This document shows positions 1 through 6,132 of a DNA stretch of 6,828 bases, piece by piece. The DNA is from Acholeplasmatales bacterium Tener_01 (GTDB lineage Bacteria; Bacillota_I; Bacilli_A; ML615J-28; CAG-698), in contig LVBR01000021.1 in NCBI GenBank assembly GCA_001604495.1, forward strand, positions 1 through 6,828, in the 5' to 3' direction. Position 1 is the stretch's first letter; the number at the start of each line of letters is the position of its first letter. Position numbers and translations under genes: made by a program. Under the pieces are notes generated by a model, which was given only the letters and a program-made list of their open reading frames with translations, was not told the origin of the DNA and did no database searches.

Positions 1-411
1 TTCGATATCTAAATCCTTGTTAAAAGGAGTTTTAAGCTCTCTTACTAAAGTGATATGAGGATAGAATTCTCTATCTTCTACTTTAAAATTATTTTCCTTT
101 AATTTTACGTGTAAAGAGCGTTGTAAATTTAGTAATTCTTTGGACTTTTCTATTTCTAAAATAACCATATCTTTTAGATTGGTAAGTTTAGATATTTTTA
201 GCTTAAATTCACTAAACTCTACTTCATCAATAATTTTTCTTAATTTTTCGATTTTTTCACAGTTTAGCTCACCTAAAAACTCTAACGTCACATGGATGTT
301 CGTTTTTGCCGTGAAATTGCCCCTAAGAGCGTTTTTTCTTACTCCCTCTTGTAATTTTATGACCCTAGATAGCGCTAGCGTCTCAAGTGAAATTCCAATA
401 AAGCATCTCAT
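1..411 (-). CDS. thpR: RNA 2',3'-cyclic phosphodiesterase, 2H family (ThpR/LigT-like), 3' end cut off
   Basis: The 137 visible codons run from ATG at 409-411 to the window edge, so the C-terminus (about 40 residues, given a usual family length near 180) lies outside. The start MRCFIGISLE is typical of the family. Both catalytic signatures of 2H phosphoesterases are present: HVTL at residues 40-43 (followed by EFLGE) and HITL at 119-122 (followed by VRE). Family members hydrolyse 2',3'-cyclic phosphate on RNA ends and can ligate tRNA halves through 2'-5' bonds in vitro; the cellular role in bacteria is poorly defined. The start codon overlaps the mnmM stop as ATGA, and an AAAGGA site at 419-424, 7 bases upstream inside mnmM, supports this start. 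It is the fourth and most distal gene seen in the minus-strand operon and should be cytoplasmic. The family call is firm; the exact biological substrate is not. Confidence 0.88.
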   Translation of the reverse strand, partial: MRCFIGISLETLALSRVIKLQEGVRKNALRGNFTAKTNIHVTLEFLGELNCEKIEKLRKIIDEVEFSEFKLKISKLTNLKDMVILEIEKSKELLNLQRSLHVKLKENNFKVEDREFYPHITLVRELKTPFNKDLDIE

Positions 412-947
412 AGGCTTATCCTTTCAATTATGTACAAAATTGGCGGGTCATTTACCTGGTTAATAAACTCATATTTTACCACCTCAAACTCATGTTGATC
501 GATACCTGGTAAGAGTTCCATTAGCCCCTCATTTTCTTCCCTTCCACTAGGGCATCCAGGGTATGCCACAACCACACATACACCACCTTTATTAAGCATC
601 TTAATTCCTTTAGTAACTCCAGCTATAGTTGAGGGTAAAAGTGTTGTTAATGTGTGTGATTTTGTAGGGAGATAGCCCAAATTAAAGATAATACCATCTA
701 CTTTTTCACCTATATCACTAATATACTCATGACTTTTTAATAAATATTCAATATTTTGATACTCTTTGCAGCGTTCTTTAGTCATATTGATAGCATCAAT
801 TTGAATATCAAAGGCATATACTTTCTTACAAATCTTAGCTAAAAACAAGGTATCATTACCTTTGCCACAAGTTGCATCGATTGCAATACTATTATTATTT
901 AGATGATTTTTTAAAATGGTATGAGCCATACTCAATATTTTTTCCAT
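408..947 (-). CDS. mnmM: tRNA 5-aminomethyl-2-thiouridine methyltransferase MnmM (YtqB family)
   Basis: This 179-residue class I SAM-dependent methyltransferase belongs to the YtqB family, formerly annotated as a putative rRNA methylase. Known members (B. subtilis YtqB) methylate nm5s2U34 to mnm5s2U34 at the tRNA wobble position, the job done by the MnmC methyltransferase domain in E. coli. Visible signatures are SAM motif I DATCGKGNDT (24-33), an acidic motif II residue at D47 (AFDIQ), the hallmark NLGYLP (89-94) followed by a His at 98, the YPGCPSGREE segment (129-138), and the C-terminal NDPPILYIIER (166-176). Length matches the family (about 180-190). ATG at 945-947 lies one base after the RluA-family gene stop; only a weak TTGGA site precedes it, so translation is probably coupled. 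Its TGA stop overlaps the thpR start. Cytoplasmic. The family assignment is confident; the exact modification is taken from orthologues. Confidence 0.87.
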   Translation of the reverse strand: MEKILSMAHTILKNHLNNNSIAIDATCGKGNDTLFLAKICKKVYAFDIQIDAINMTKERCKEYQNIEYLLKSHEYISDIGEKVDGIIFNLGYLPTKSHTLTTLLPSTIAGVTKGIKMLNKGGVCVVVAYPGCPSGREENEGLMELLPGIDQHEFEVVKYEFINQVNDPPILYIIERISL

Positions 948-948
948 A

Positions 949-1746
949 TTAATAATCCAATTTATTGTCTATTTTAATTATTTGATATTTATTATCACTA
1001 GGATTAATAAATCCTAAGTAATAATTTTCAAGTTGTAACTTGTTTCCACTTCCGTATATATTATCACCTAGTATTGGATGAGAGATATATGCCATATGAA
1101 CCCTTATTTGATGGGTTCTACCTGTTAAAATCTTAACATCAATTAATGATTTATCATCTTTATAAGATATTAAATCATATATAGTCTTAGCTTCTTTACC
1201 ACTTTTAGTTACTAAATACTTATTGTTAATGTGGCGGTTTTTACCAATTTTAGCATCAACCAGACCGCTGGCAACCTTCCCTTTAACAACTGCATAATAT
1301 CTTTTTTCAATCATTTGGTTATTCATTTGATAGAAAAGATGATAATAGCTTATGATATTTTTACTAAATAGTACCAGTCCTATAGTATCTAAATCAATTC
1401 TATGGACACATCTTGGTTTTAACGCTTCTCCTTTATTTAATAAATAATATGAAACATAGTTAAGTAGGGTTTCACTACTTTCACCATCACTATGGACTAA
1501 AACGCCTCTTTCTTTATTAATAACAATGATTTCACTATCTTCATAAACGATATCTATTGGATGATTAACACCCACTACATCGTTTATATCTAAATCCTTT
1601 AGATCGAAAATAACTTTGTTTCCTTCTTTTTTTACTAATTTGTTATTAATTAAGGTATTAATAAACTTATTAGGTAGATATATACTATTTAAATAATCTA
1701 ATAAATCAATATCACTATCTAAAATTCTAATTACTTGATTTTTCAT
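949..1746 (-). CDS. RluA-family pseudouridine synthase
   Basis: This 265-residue protein isomerises uridine to pseudouridine in rRNA or tRNA; which RNA and which position cannot be read from the sequence. Residues 1-60 resemble a degenerate S4-like RNA-binding domain (LLDYLNS, LINNKLVKKEGNKVIF, then LDINDVVGV). The catalytic domain starts with DIVYEDSEIIVINKERG (65-81), where most relatives have NKPxG. The catalytic motif is HRIDLDTIG (115-123) with Asp118 as the expected nucleophile; the usual TSG after it is TIG. The other family blocks are intact: GRTHQIRVHM (209-218) and HPILGDNIYG (223-232). It is slightly shorter than typical RluB/C/D proteins (about 300). Its ATG overlaps the exonuclease stop (ATGA at 1743-1746). 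The nearest purine-rich site, AGAGGA at 1765-1770, is 18 bases away and too far to work normally, so translation probably depends on reinitiation. Likely active because Asp118 is kept. Confidence 0.9.
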   Translation of the reverse strand: MKNQVIRILDSDIDLLDYLNSIYLPNKFINTLINNKLVKKEGNKVIFDLKDLDINDVVGVNHPIDIVYEDSEIIVINKERGVLVHSDGESSETLLNYVSYYLLNKGEALKPRCVHRIDLDTIGLVLFSKNIISYYHLFYQMNNQMIEKRYYAVVKGKVASGLVDAKIGKNRHINNKYLVTKSGKEAKTIYDLISYKDDKSLIDVKILTGRTHQIRVHMAYISHPILGDNIYGSGNKLQLENYYLGFINPSDNKYQIIKIDNKLDY

Positions 1747-2609
1747 TTTGTTAAATTAAGAAATTCCTCTTCATTAATTACTTTAATACTATGAATATTT
1801 TCTATTCTATTTAAGGCATCTAGTTGTTTATTAGAAGGTGATTGAAACCTAACAACTATATCAACACTTCTATCAATACCATTTGATATAATTGCCCCTT
1901 TTATTTCAAGTATATTAAGAGCGCCTTTTTTAGTAATGCTACTTGGTTTACCTATTATTGCCACAACCTTATCTTTGAACGGATTGTCAGTAGCATTTTT
2001 ATTAGTTTTTCTAAATCTATTTTTAGGTAAATAAAATCTTTCACTATTATATTTACCATAAATTAAACCTAAGGATTCCATTACTTCATCTAAACTAGAT
2101 GAATTAGTACACTTTTCACACCTTTTAATTATCTCATAGCAAATATAGGCATCACTTAAGGCGTTGTGATAATCGTGCTCTACTTCTAAGTATTTACTGA
2201 TTGTTCCAAGTTTGTGGTTAGGAATCTCTTCTTTCCATACTTTTTCACTGATTTTTAAAGTACATGCGATCTTACAATCAGGTTTTTCTAAATCATATTT
2301 ATCAATTAACGCTTTTAATACATTAAGATCAAACATTGCATTGTGACTTATAACAACACTATTAAAATACTTTTTTATTCTGTCCCAAACGATATCAAAT
2401 GTTGGGGCGCTAGCTACATCAGGTGGTGTAATATGGTGAATTAAAATATTGTATTCATTAAATTCTTCTTCTGGGTTAATTAAGTAGTATTCACTTAAGG
2501 CCACTTTATCATTTTTAACACCAATAATTCCAATGCTACAAGCACTTGTTAGATGGGAATTTGCGGTCTCAAAGTCTATTGCAATATAATCTAAATCAAC
2601 ATTTTCCAT
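1743..2609 (-). CDS. DEDDh 3'-5' exonuclease (DnaQ-like) with C-terminal BRCT domain
   Basis: This 288-residue protein is the first gene of the minus-strand operon. The N-terminal two thirds is a DnaQ-superfamily exonuclease with all five DEDDh residues visible: Asp12 and Glu14 in DFE, Asp94 in HNAMFD (89-94), and His148 and Asp153 in YHNALSDA (147-154). These bind two metal ions and remove 3' nucleotides. Residues about 170-210 form a basic, Asn/Lys-rich linker. Residues about 212-286 look like a BRCT domain (DKVVAIIGKPSSITKK, ILEIKGAIIS, SVDIVVRF, then IKVINEEEFLNL), a fold that usually binds DNA ends or phosphopeptides. The protein is too short to be a PolC or DinG fusion, so it is probably a standalone repair or editing nuclease rather than the replicase proofreader; substrate unknown. 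The ATG at 2607-2609 is preceded by GAGAG at 2616-2620 with 6-base spacing. Confidence 0.88.
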   Translation of the reverse strand: MENVDLDYIAIDFETANSHLTSACSIGIIGVKNDKVALSEYYLINPEEEFNEYNILIHHITPPDVASAPTFDIVWDRIKKYFNSVVISHNAMFDLNVLKALIDKYDLEKPDCKIACTLKISEKVWKEEIPNHKLGTISKYLEVEHDYHNALSDAYICYEIIKRCEKCTNSSSLDEVMESLGLIYGKYNSERFYLPKNRFRKTNKNATDNPFKDKVVAIIGKPSSITKKGALNILEIKGAIISNGIDRSVDIVVRFQSPSNKQLDALNRIENIHSIKVINEEEFLNLTK

Positions 2610-2628
2610 AATAATCTCTCTTTATATT

Positions 2629-2657
2629 ATTATACACTTTTTAAGGCTAATAAAATA
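2629..2657 (-). promoter_or_regulatory. Probable promoter of the exonuclease-RluA-mnmM-thpR operon
   Basis: On the minus strand a perfect TATAAT occupies 2634 to 2629, continuing as TATAATAATATAAAG into the ribosome binding site. The best -35 position (2657 to 2652, 17-base spacer) is poor (TATTTT). Only 19 bases separate the -10 element from the ATG, so the leader would be about 13 bases. It lies downstream of the lipoprotein terminator, which supports separate initiation here. Confidence 0.6.
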
Positions 2658-2670
2658 TATTATTTATATA

Positions 2671-2703
2671 TAATAAAAGCCTAGGATATTAATCCTAGGC
2701 AAA
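2671..2703 (-). terminator. Rho-independent terminator of the C39-peptidase lipoprotein gene
   Basis: The arms GCCTAGGAT (2679-2687) and ATCCTAGGC (2692-2700) are perfectly complementary, giving a 9-bp stem with a 4-base loop. Read on the minus strand, the hairpin is followed by TTTTATTA (2678-2671) and begins 12 bases after the lipoprotein stop codon. On the plus strand the downstream bases are AAATAGTA with no T-run, so it acts in the minus direction. It separates the lipoprotein unit from the RNA-enzyme operon. Confidence 0.9.
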
Positions 2704-2712
2704 TAGTATTAA

Positions 2713-4884
2713 CTATTCAATAATATAGGCAGTCTTACGCCAGAAGTTAAGGAATGTATTAAGAGGGAATTCATAATATACAAATAATGGATTTCCATCT
2801 TTATCATTTCCAAAACGAGAATTGATATAAGGGTCATTACAAATAACTATTGTTTGACCATTTACAACCTTATATCCTCTAACAACAAGTAAATGTCCAC
2901 CAGTGGTATATACACCACCGATATCACCTTTAACACTTGCGCCAATTGGGCCAACTGTTGCTAAGTGATATTTAAGTTCATCCCAACTTACCATATGACG
3001 AACATAGCTATCAAAGCCATATGCACCAATAACAGCAGTATTATATACCCAGTTACCATATGTTGGATTGTTATGTCCACGGTCAGCAACTAAATTTGCG
3101 ATATAGCGGTTTTCGTATTGATCGTATTTAGAGAAATCTAAGCCTTTCCACTTAAGTAGCATAGTAGAAGTTGTGGCACTACAAATAACTCCACCGATTT
3201 CAGGAACAACATTTTGATTTACTTTTGGAACATCGTAATCAACGAAATCAGGTAACTTAGATGTATCAACATCATATTTATAGTTTTCATCAGTTAATCT
3301 CATTGTAATAGCAACTAAAGAAAGAACTGGACTATCAGCTTTTTCATTATCGCGTCTTAATACAATACGATATTGGAATGCACAGCCATCTTTTGTTGAA
3401 ACTAAGATTTCATCAGTATCCATCTTAGCCATTGTATCATTTTGGTTATAGTAAAGGTTATTTCTTCCAAGTCCCCAAATACCATATGTGAAGTATTTGC
3501 TCCAGTTGTTTCCAACTTTAACTTTGACTAATAGTTCTGCTGTTGCAGTTTTACTAGTAACTGCAGCCCAAGAACCAACTAGTTCATAGAAGTTTAGAGT
3601 TTCATAGACACTAGAATCATAATATCCATAAACTTCACCTTTCTTTAATACAATTTTACCATCCTTTAATTCTAAGTTGTGTAAATTAGTAGAGCTAAAT
3701 TCATTTGCTCTTTCAACAAAATAATGCAAGTTCATTTTCTTTGAAGCGATTGTCTTAACTGTAAATTCTTTTTCCATACTGCTTTCTCCTACTGTAAGTT
3801 TTACTTTCAAAATAACATCAATCTCATTCTCTTTAAAATTAACAACGCCGTTTTGTGAAATAACATCACTTCTACTGCTAGTCCATGTGGCACTAACACC
3901 ATAATTATATGAAGTTGATAAAGTCAAGTTTGTAGTTACTACACTATCTATTGTAATAGATTCCATTACTTTACTCAACCTTTTTTCATTACTCCATGGT
4001 TTGATATTAACCCCATAGGTCTTATCGATATCAACATCACCATGAGTAAATGTGGCATATAGCTTAACTAATACGATACTATCAGTATAGAACACTTCAC
4101 CCTTATCGCTAAGTAATGTTCTATTTCCAGAAGTCCAATCGATCATAACTCCATTAATTATTGTAGGTAAGTCGATATCATCACTTGTTACATTAGGGAT
4201 AGTTATTTGTTTAATAACTTCGTTAATTAACTCTTCACTAGTCTTTTCTCTTTCAATTATATTAATAGTGAATTCCTTAATAACATCCTCTAAAGTTAAT
4301 GTAACTTTCGCAGTTCCTACTTCAAATGCGGTTACGATACCATTTTTATCTAAATTGATATAATCTAGGTCATTTGTTTTAAAAGTAACTTTTTCGCTTG
4401 AATTAACTGTATTATATTCGATTTTATATGTGTCACCAACTTGAATAGTGACTGATGCTTGTGGCAAGATGATATCAGGTAATACTTTTTCACTTACTTC
4501 AATATCAAATGACACTTTAATTGATGGTGCTGCTTTTGCCCTAATTGTAACTTGAGCAGTGCCTCTAGCTTTTGCGGTTACTTTACCACCTTCAACAGTT
4601 AAGATATCTTCATTGCTAGAAAAGTATTCTATTTCTTTATCTGTAGCCTCAAGTGGAAGTAAGCTTGCATCTAAGTAAGCAACGTCACCAACAGTTAATC
4701 TTTTAACCATATTACCAATTAGTATTTCTTCTGGTAATATATCTTCTTCTACCTCTGTCTTTGGATCAACAATTGGTGGATCAACTACAGGGTCACCACC
4801 GCTTGGCTCTACTTTAGCATTTTCGCACCCAAATAGCACAAAAGCTAAAAATAAAACTATCAAAAATAATATATGTTTTCTCAT
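2713..4884 (-). CDS. Surface lipoprotein with Ig-like repeats and a C39-like cysteine peptidase domain
   Basis: This 723-residue exported lipoprotein has a lipoprotein signal peptide at 1-19 (MRKH, then a hydrophobic stretch) ending in lipobox LFGC, so Cys20 should be lipidated and the protein anchored outside the membrane. Residues 21-50 are an acidic, Pro-rich linker. Two Big_2-like Ig domains follow (about 51-131 and 136-211; note SSNEDILTVEGGKVTAKARGTA and the parallel LDKNGIVTAFEVGTA), then two atrophied-Ig-like domains (about 215-296, IDWTS; about 298-380, ATWTS). Residues about 385-535 form a beta-rich domain (LVGSWAAVTSKTA, WSKYFTYGIWGLGR). The C-terminus (about 550-723) is a C39-like, papain-fold peptidase domain: Gln557, Cys568 in GGVICSATTSTMLLKW, His664 in GGHLLVVRGY and Asp684 in CNDPY. 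Substrate is unknown; an extracellular protein or peptide is most likely. AAGGA at 4894-4898, 9 bases upstream, fixes the ATG. It is monocistronic, with its own promoter and terminator. The peptidase fold is well supported; activity is inferred from retained residues. Confidence 0.85.
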   Translation of the reverse strand: MRKHILFLIVLFLAFVLFGCENAKVEPSGGDPVVDPPIVDPKTEVEEDILPEEILIGNMVKRLTVGDVAYLDASLLPLEATDKEIEYFSSNEDILTVEGGKVTAKARGTAQVTIRAKAAPSIKVSFDIEVSEKVLPDIILPQASVTIQVGDTYKIEYNTVNSSEKVTFKTNDLDYINLDKNGIVTAFEVGTAKVTLTLEDVIKEFTINIIEREKTSEELINEVIKQITIPNVTSDDIDLPTIINGVMIDWTSGNRTLLSDKGEVFYTDSIVLVKLYATFTHGDVDIDKTYGVNIKPWSNEKRLSKVMESITIDSVVTTNLTLSTSYNYGVSATWTSSRSDVISQNGVVNFKENEIDVILKVKLTVGESSMEKEFTVKTIASKKMNLHYFVERANEFSSTNLHNLELKDGKIVLKKGEVYGYYDSSVYETLNFYELVGSWAAVTSKTATAELLVKVKVGNNWSKYFTYGIWGLGRNNLYYNQNDTMAKMDTDEILVSTKDGCAFQYRIVLRRDNEKADSPVLSLVAITMRLTDENYKYDVDTSKLPDFVDYDVPKVNQNVVPEIGGVICSATTSTMLLKWKGLDFSKYDQYENRYIANLVADRGHNNPTYGNWVYNTAVIGAYGFDSYVRHMVSWDELKYHLATVGPIGASVKGDIGGVYTTGGHLLVVRGYKVVNGQTIVICNDPYINSRFGNDKDGNPLFVYYEFPLNTFLNFWRKTAYIIE

Positions 4885-4906
4885 ATTAAATCATCCTTAC
4901 TTTATT

Positions 4907-4936
4907 ATTATACCATTTTTTTAAAATCTATCACAA
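4907..4936 (-). promoter_or_regulatory. Sigma-A-type promoter of the lipoprotein gene, extended -10
   Basis: Read on the minus strand, a -35-like TTGTGA (4936-4931, 4 of 6 consensus) is separated by 18 bases from TATAAT (4912-4907). The -10 is preceded by TGG, giving an extended -10 element TGGTATAAT. Initiation about 7 bases downstream (near 4900) would leave a leader of about 16 bases that is almost entirely the AAGGA ribosome binding site and its spacer. This is the best promoter in the window. Confidence 0.75.
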
Positions 4937-4966
4937 CTTTATTTTATAAAATGATAATAATCGCGC

Positions 4967-5000
4967 TAAACGCTATCATCTTTCATTTTAGAGCCGTTTA
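4967..5000. repeat. Interrupted inverted repeat in the divergent intergenic region, possible operator
   Basis: TAAACG (4967-4972) and CGTTTA (4995-5000) are exact inverted arms 22 bases apart, and they flank the weak -35 position of the esterase promoter. The left arm also overlaps a short direct repeat, CGCTA at 4964-4968 and 4971-4975. This patch is richer in GC than the AT-rich bases around it. Six-base arms can arise by chance, so an operator role is speculative. Confidence 0.25.
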
Positions 5001-5009
5001 TTGTATAAT
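4981..5009 (+). promoter_or_regulatory. Probable promoter of the SGNH esterase gene
   Basis: A perfect TATAAT lies at 5004-5009, inside TATAATAATAAAG (5004-5016). This 13-mer is identical to the one at the lipoprotein promoter on the other strand. The -35 position at a 17-base spacer (TTTCAT, 4981-4986) is poor. Only 18 bases separate the -10 from the GTG start, so the predicted leader is about 12 bases and starts within the ribosome binding site. Confidence 0.6.
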
Positions 5010-5012
5010 AAT

Positions 5013-5022
5013 AAAGAGGTGA
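5013..5022 (+). promoter_or_regulatory. Ribosome binding site that selects the GTG start of the esterase
   Basis: AAAGAGGTGA is a strong Shine-Dalgarno match ending 5 bases before GTG at 5028-5030. It argues against the in-frame TTG at 5001, which overlaps the -10 element and would lie upstream of the predicted transcription start. The in-frame ATG at 5070 has no comparable site. Confidence 0.75.
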
Positions 5023-5027
5023 TTAGC

Positions 5028-6098
5028 GTGATAGATAAAAAACAAGACATTAAAGTAATAGATAAGAATATGGCTGATGCCACTTTAGAGAAAAAGGAAA
5101 CAATTTGGATTGATGCCTTAAGCGATAACTTTACAATCCACGGTCTTTACTGGGTAAAAGAGAACAAAAACTACCATAGACTACCAGATACCCTAGAGAC
5201 TCGAAGCAACCTTTTAGCTTTAGCATCTCACCCAAGTGGTGCTTTTGTATCATTCATTACTGATTCCCAATCTATTAGCGTTCGTGTTACAAACTCATCT
5301 GCTAGTTACATGGCACATATGAGTGCTTGTGGGCAATGTGGACTTGATTTATATGCTAAAGTAGATGATGAATATATCTTCCTTGCCACAACAAAAATAA
5401 ATAAAGCCGAATTTGAAATAACTATGGTTAAAAACCTAGACAAAAAACTTCGTGAGTTTAGGTTATATCTACCAATTTATGTATCACTACTTAAACTTGA
5501 AATTGGCTTTGACAGTGAGGCACAAGTTATTAATCCATGCGACTTAAGACGCGATACAATCATCTGGTATGGAACAAGCATCTCTCAAGGTGGATGTGCT
5601 ACCCGTGGAGGTATGTCATCAAGTGCTATCCTAGAGCGTATGCTTAAAAAATATGAAGTTTATAACTTTGGTTTTAGTGGTAATGCTCACCTTGACATTG
5701 AAGTTGCTAAAACCCTAGCCACAATCAAAAATGTTAAATACATTATTATTGAATCCGAATCCAATAATACATATCAAAGAACTAAAGAAAAGCTATTTGA
5801 TTTTATTAAAGAATTAAAAGATAGTAATCCTAATGCTTTAATATTTGTTTTAAGTCACTATCCAAATCCATATGAACTTGTAAATAGTGATTTCCATAAA
5901 GCCCAATTAAAACAAAAAGCATTACATAAAAGAATTGTTAAAGCCTTTAACAGCCCTAATGTAATCTATATTGATGGTGAAAAGGTCATTAAAGATGATA
6001 AATATGAAGTAACAGTTGATGGAATTCACCAAACAGATTTAGGTTTTTTAGCTGTTAGTAAATATTTTTATAAAAAAATTAGAAAAATCGACCAATAA
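5028..6098 (+). CDS. SGNH/GDSL-type esterase with N-terminal GxDLY domain
   Basis: This is a 356-residue protein from GTG at 5028. An N-terminal beta-rich domain (about 25-165) carries the signature GLDLY (105-109), which names the domain found at the N-terminus of one group of SGNH esterases. The hydrolase domain (about 175-354) has block I YGTSISQGG with nucleophile Ser184 (GTS instead of GDS), block II NFGFSGNA (213-220), a block III region IESESNNT (241-248) that differs from the common D-x-x-P-N form, and block V DGIHQTDLGF with Asp331 and His334 completing the triad. The family removes acyl groups from sugars or lipids; the substrate here is unknown. There is no signal peptide or membrane segment, so it is probably cytoplasmic. 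The first 24 residues are a charged extension with a small VIDK repeat (positions 1-4, where the initiator codon reads V, and 10-13); ATG at 5070 would remove nearly all of it. It is divergent from the lipoprotein and 34 bases upstream of the sigma gene. Confidence 0.85.
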   Translation: MIDKKQDIKVIDKNMADATLEKKETIWIDALSDNFTIHGLYWVKENKNYHRLPDTLETRSNLLALASHPSGAFVSFITDSQSISVRVTNSSASYMAHMSACGQCGLDLYAKVDDEYIFLATTKINKAEFEITMVKNLDKKLREFRLYLPIYVSLLKLEIGFDSEAQVINPCDLRRDTIIWYGTSISQGGCATRGGMSSSAILERMLKKYEVYNFGFSGNAHLDIEVAKTLATIKNVKYIIIESESNNTYQRTKEKLFDFIKELKDSNPNALIFVLSHYPNPYELVNSDFHKAQLKQKALHKRIVKAFNSPNVIYIDGEKVIKDDKYEVTVDGIHQTDLGFLAVSKYFYKKIRKIDQ

Positions 6099-6100
6099 AT

Positions 6101-6109
6101 TGTTATATT
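6101..6109 (+). promoter_or_regulatory. Possible extended -10 element for the sigma factor gene
   Basis: TGTTATATT has the TGn extension plus a 5-of-6 match to TATAAT, and lies 23 bases before the sigma start, a distance like that of the three clearer promoters here. No convincing -35 is seen (TTAGAA at 6079-6084 would need a 19-base spacer). Read-through from the esterase promoter is an alternative because no terminator separates the genes. Confidence 0.3.
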
Positions 6110-6132
6110 ATTAGGTACGTAGAAAGGACAAA

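Noticed and set aside
140..463. Open frame of 107 codons on the plus strand
   Set aside because: It lies antisense to thpR and the end of mnmM, which have clear catalytic motifs and an ATGA junction. Its product is low-complexity Ser/Phe/Leu-rich with no recognisable domain.
2679..2700. The hairpin as a bidirectional terminator or as an operator of the exonuclease operon
   Set aside because: Only the minus-strand side has a T-tract, and no plus-strand gene ends here. It is fully explained as the lipoprotein terminator.
4942..4951. Perfect palindrome TTTTATAAAA
   Set aside because: Such AT-only palindromes are expected by chance in DNA of this composition, and it matches no promoter spacing.
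5001..5027. TTG at 5001 as start of the esterase
   Set aside because: It overlaps the TATAAT element at 5004-5009 and lies upstream of the predicted transcript start. GTG at 5028 has an excellent ribosome binding site.
6096..6121. ECF-type autoregulated promoter for the sigma gene, based on CGTA at 6118-6121
   Set aside because: There is no AAC-type -35 element 16-17 bases upstream, and the transcript would begin inside the ribosome binding site.
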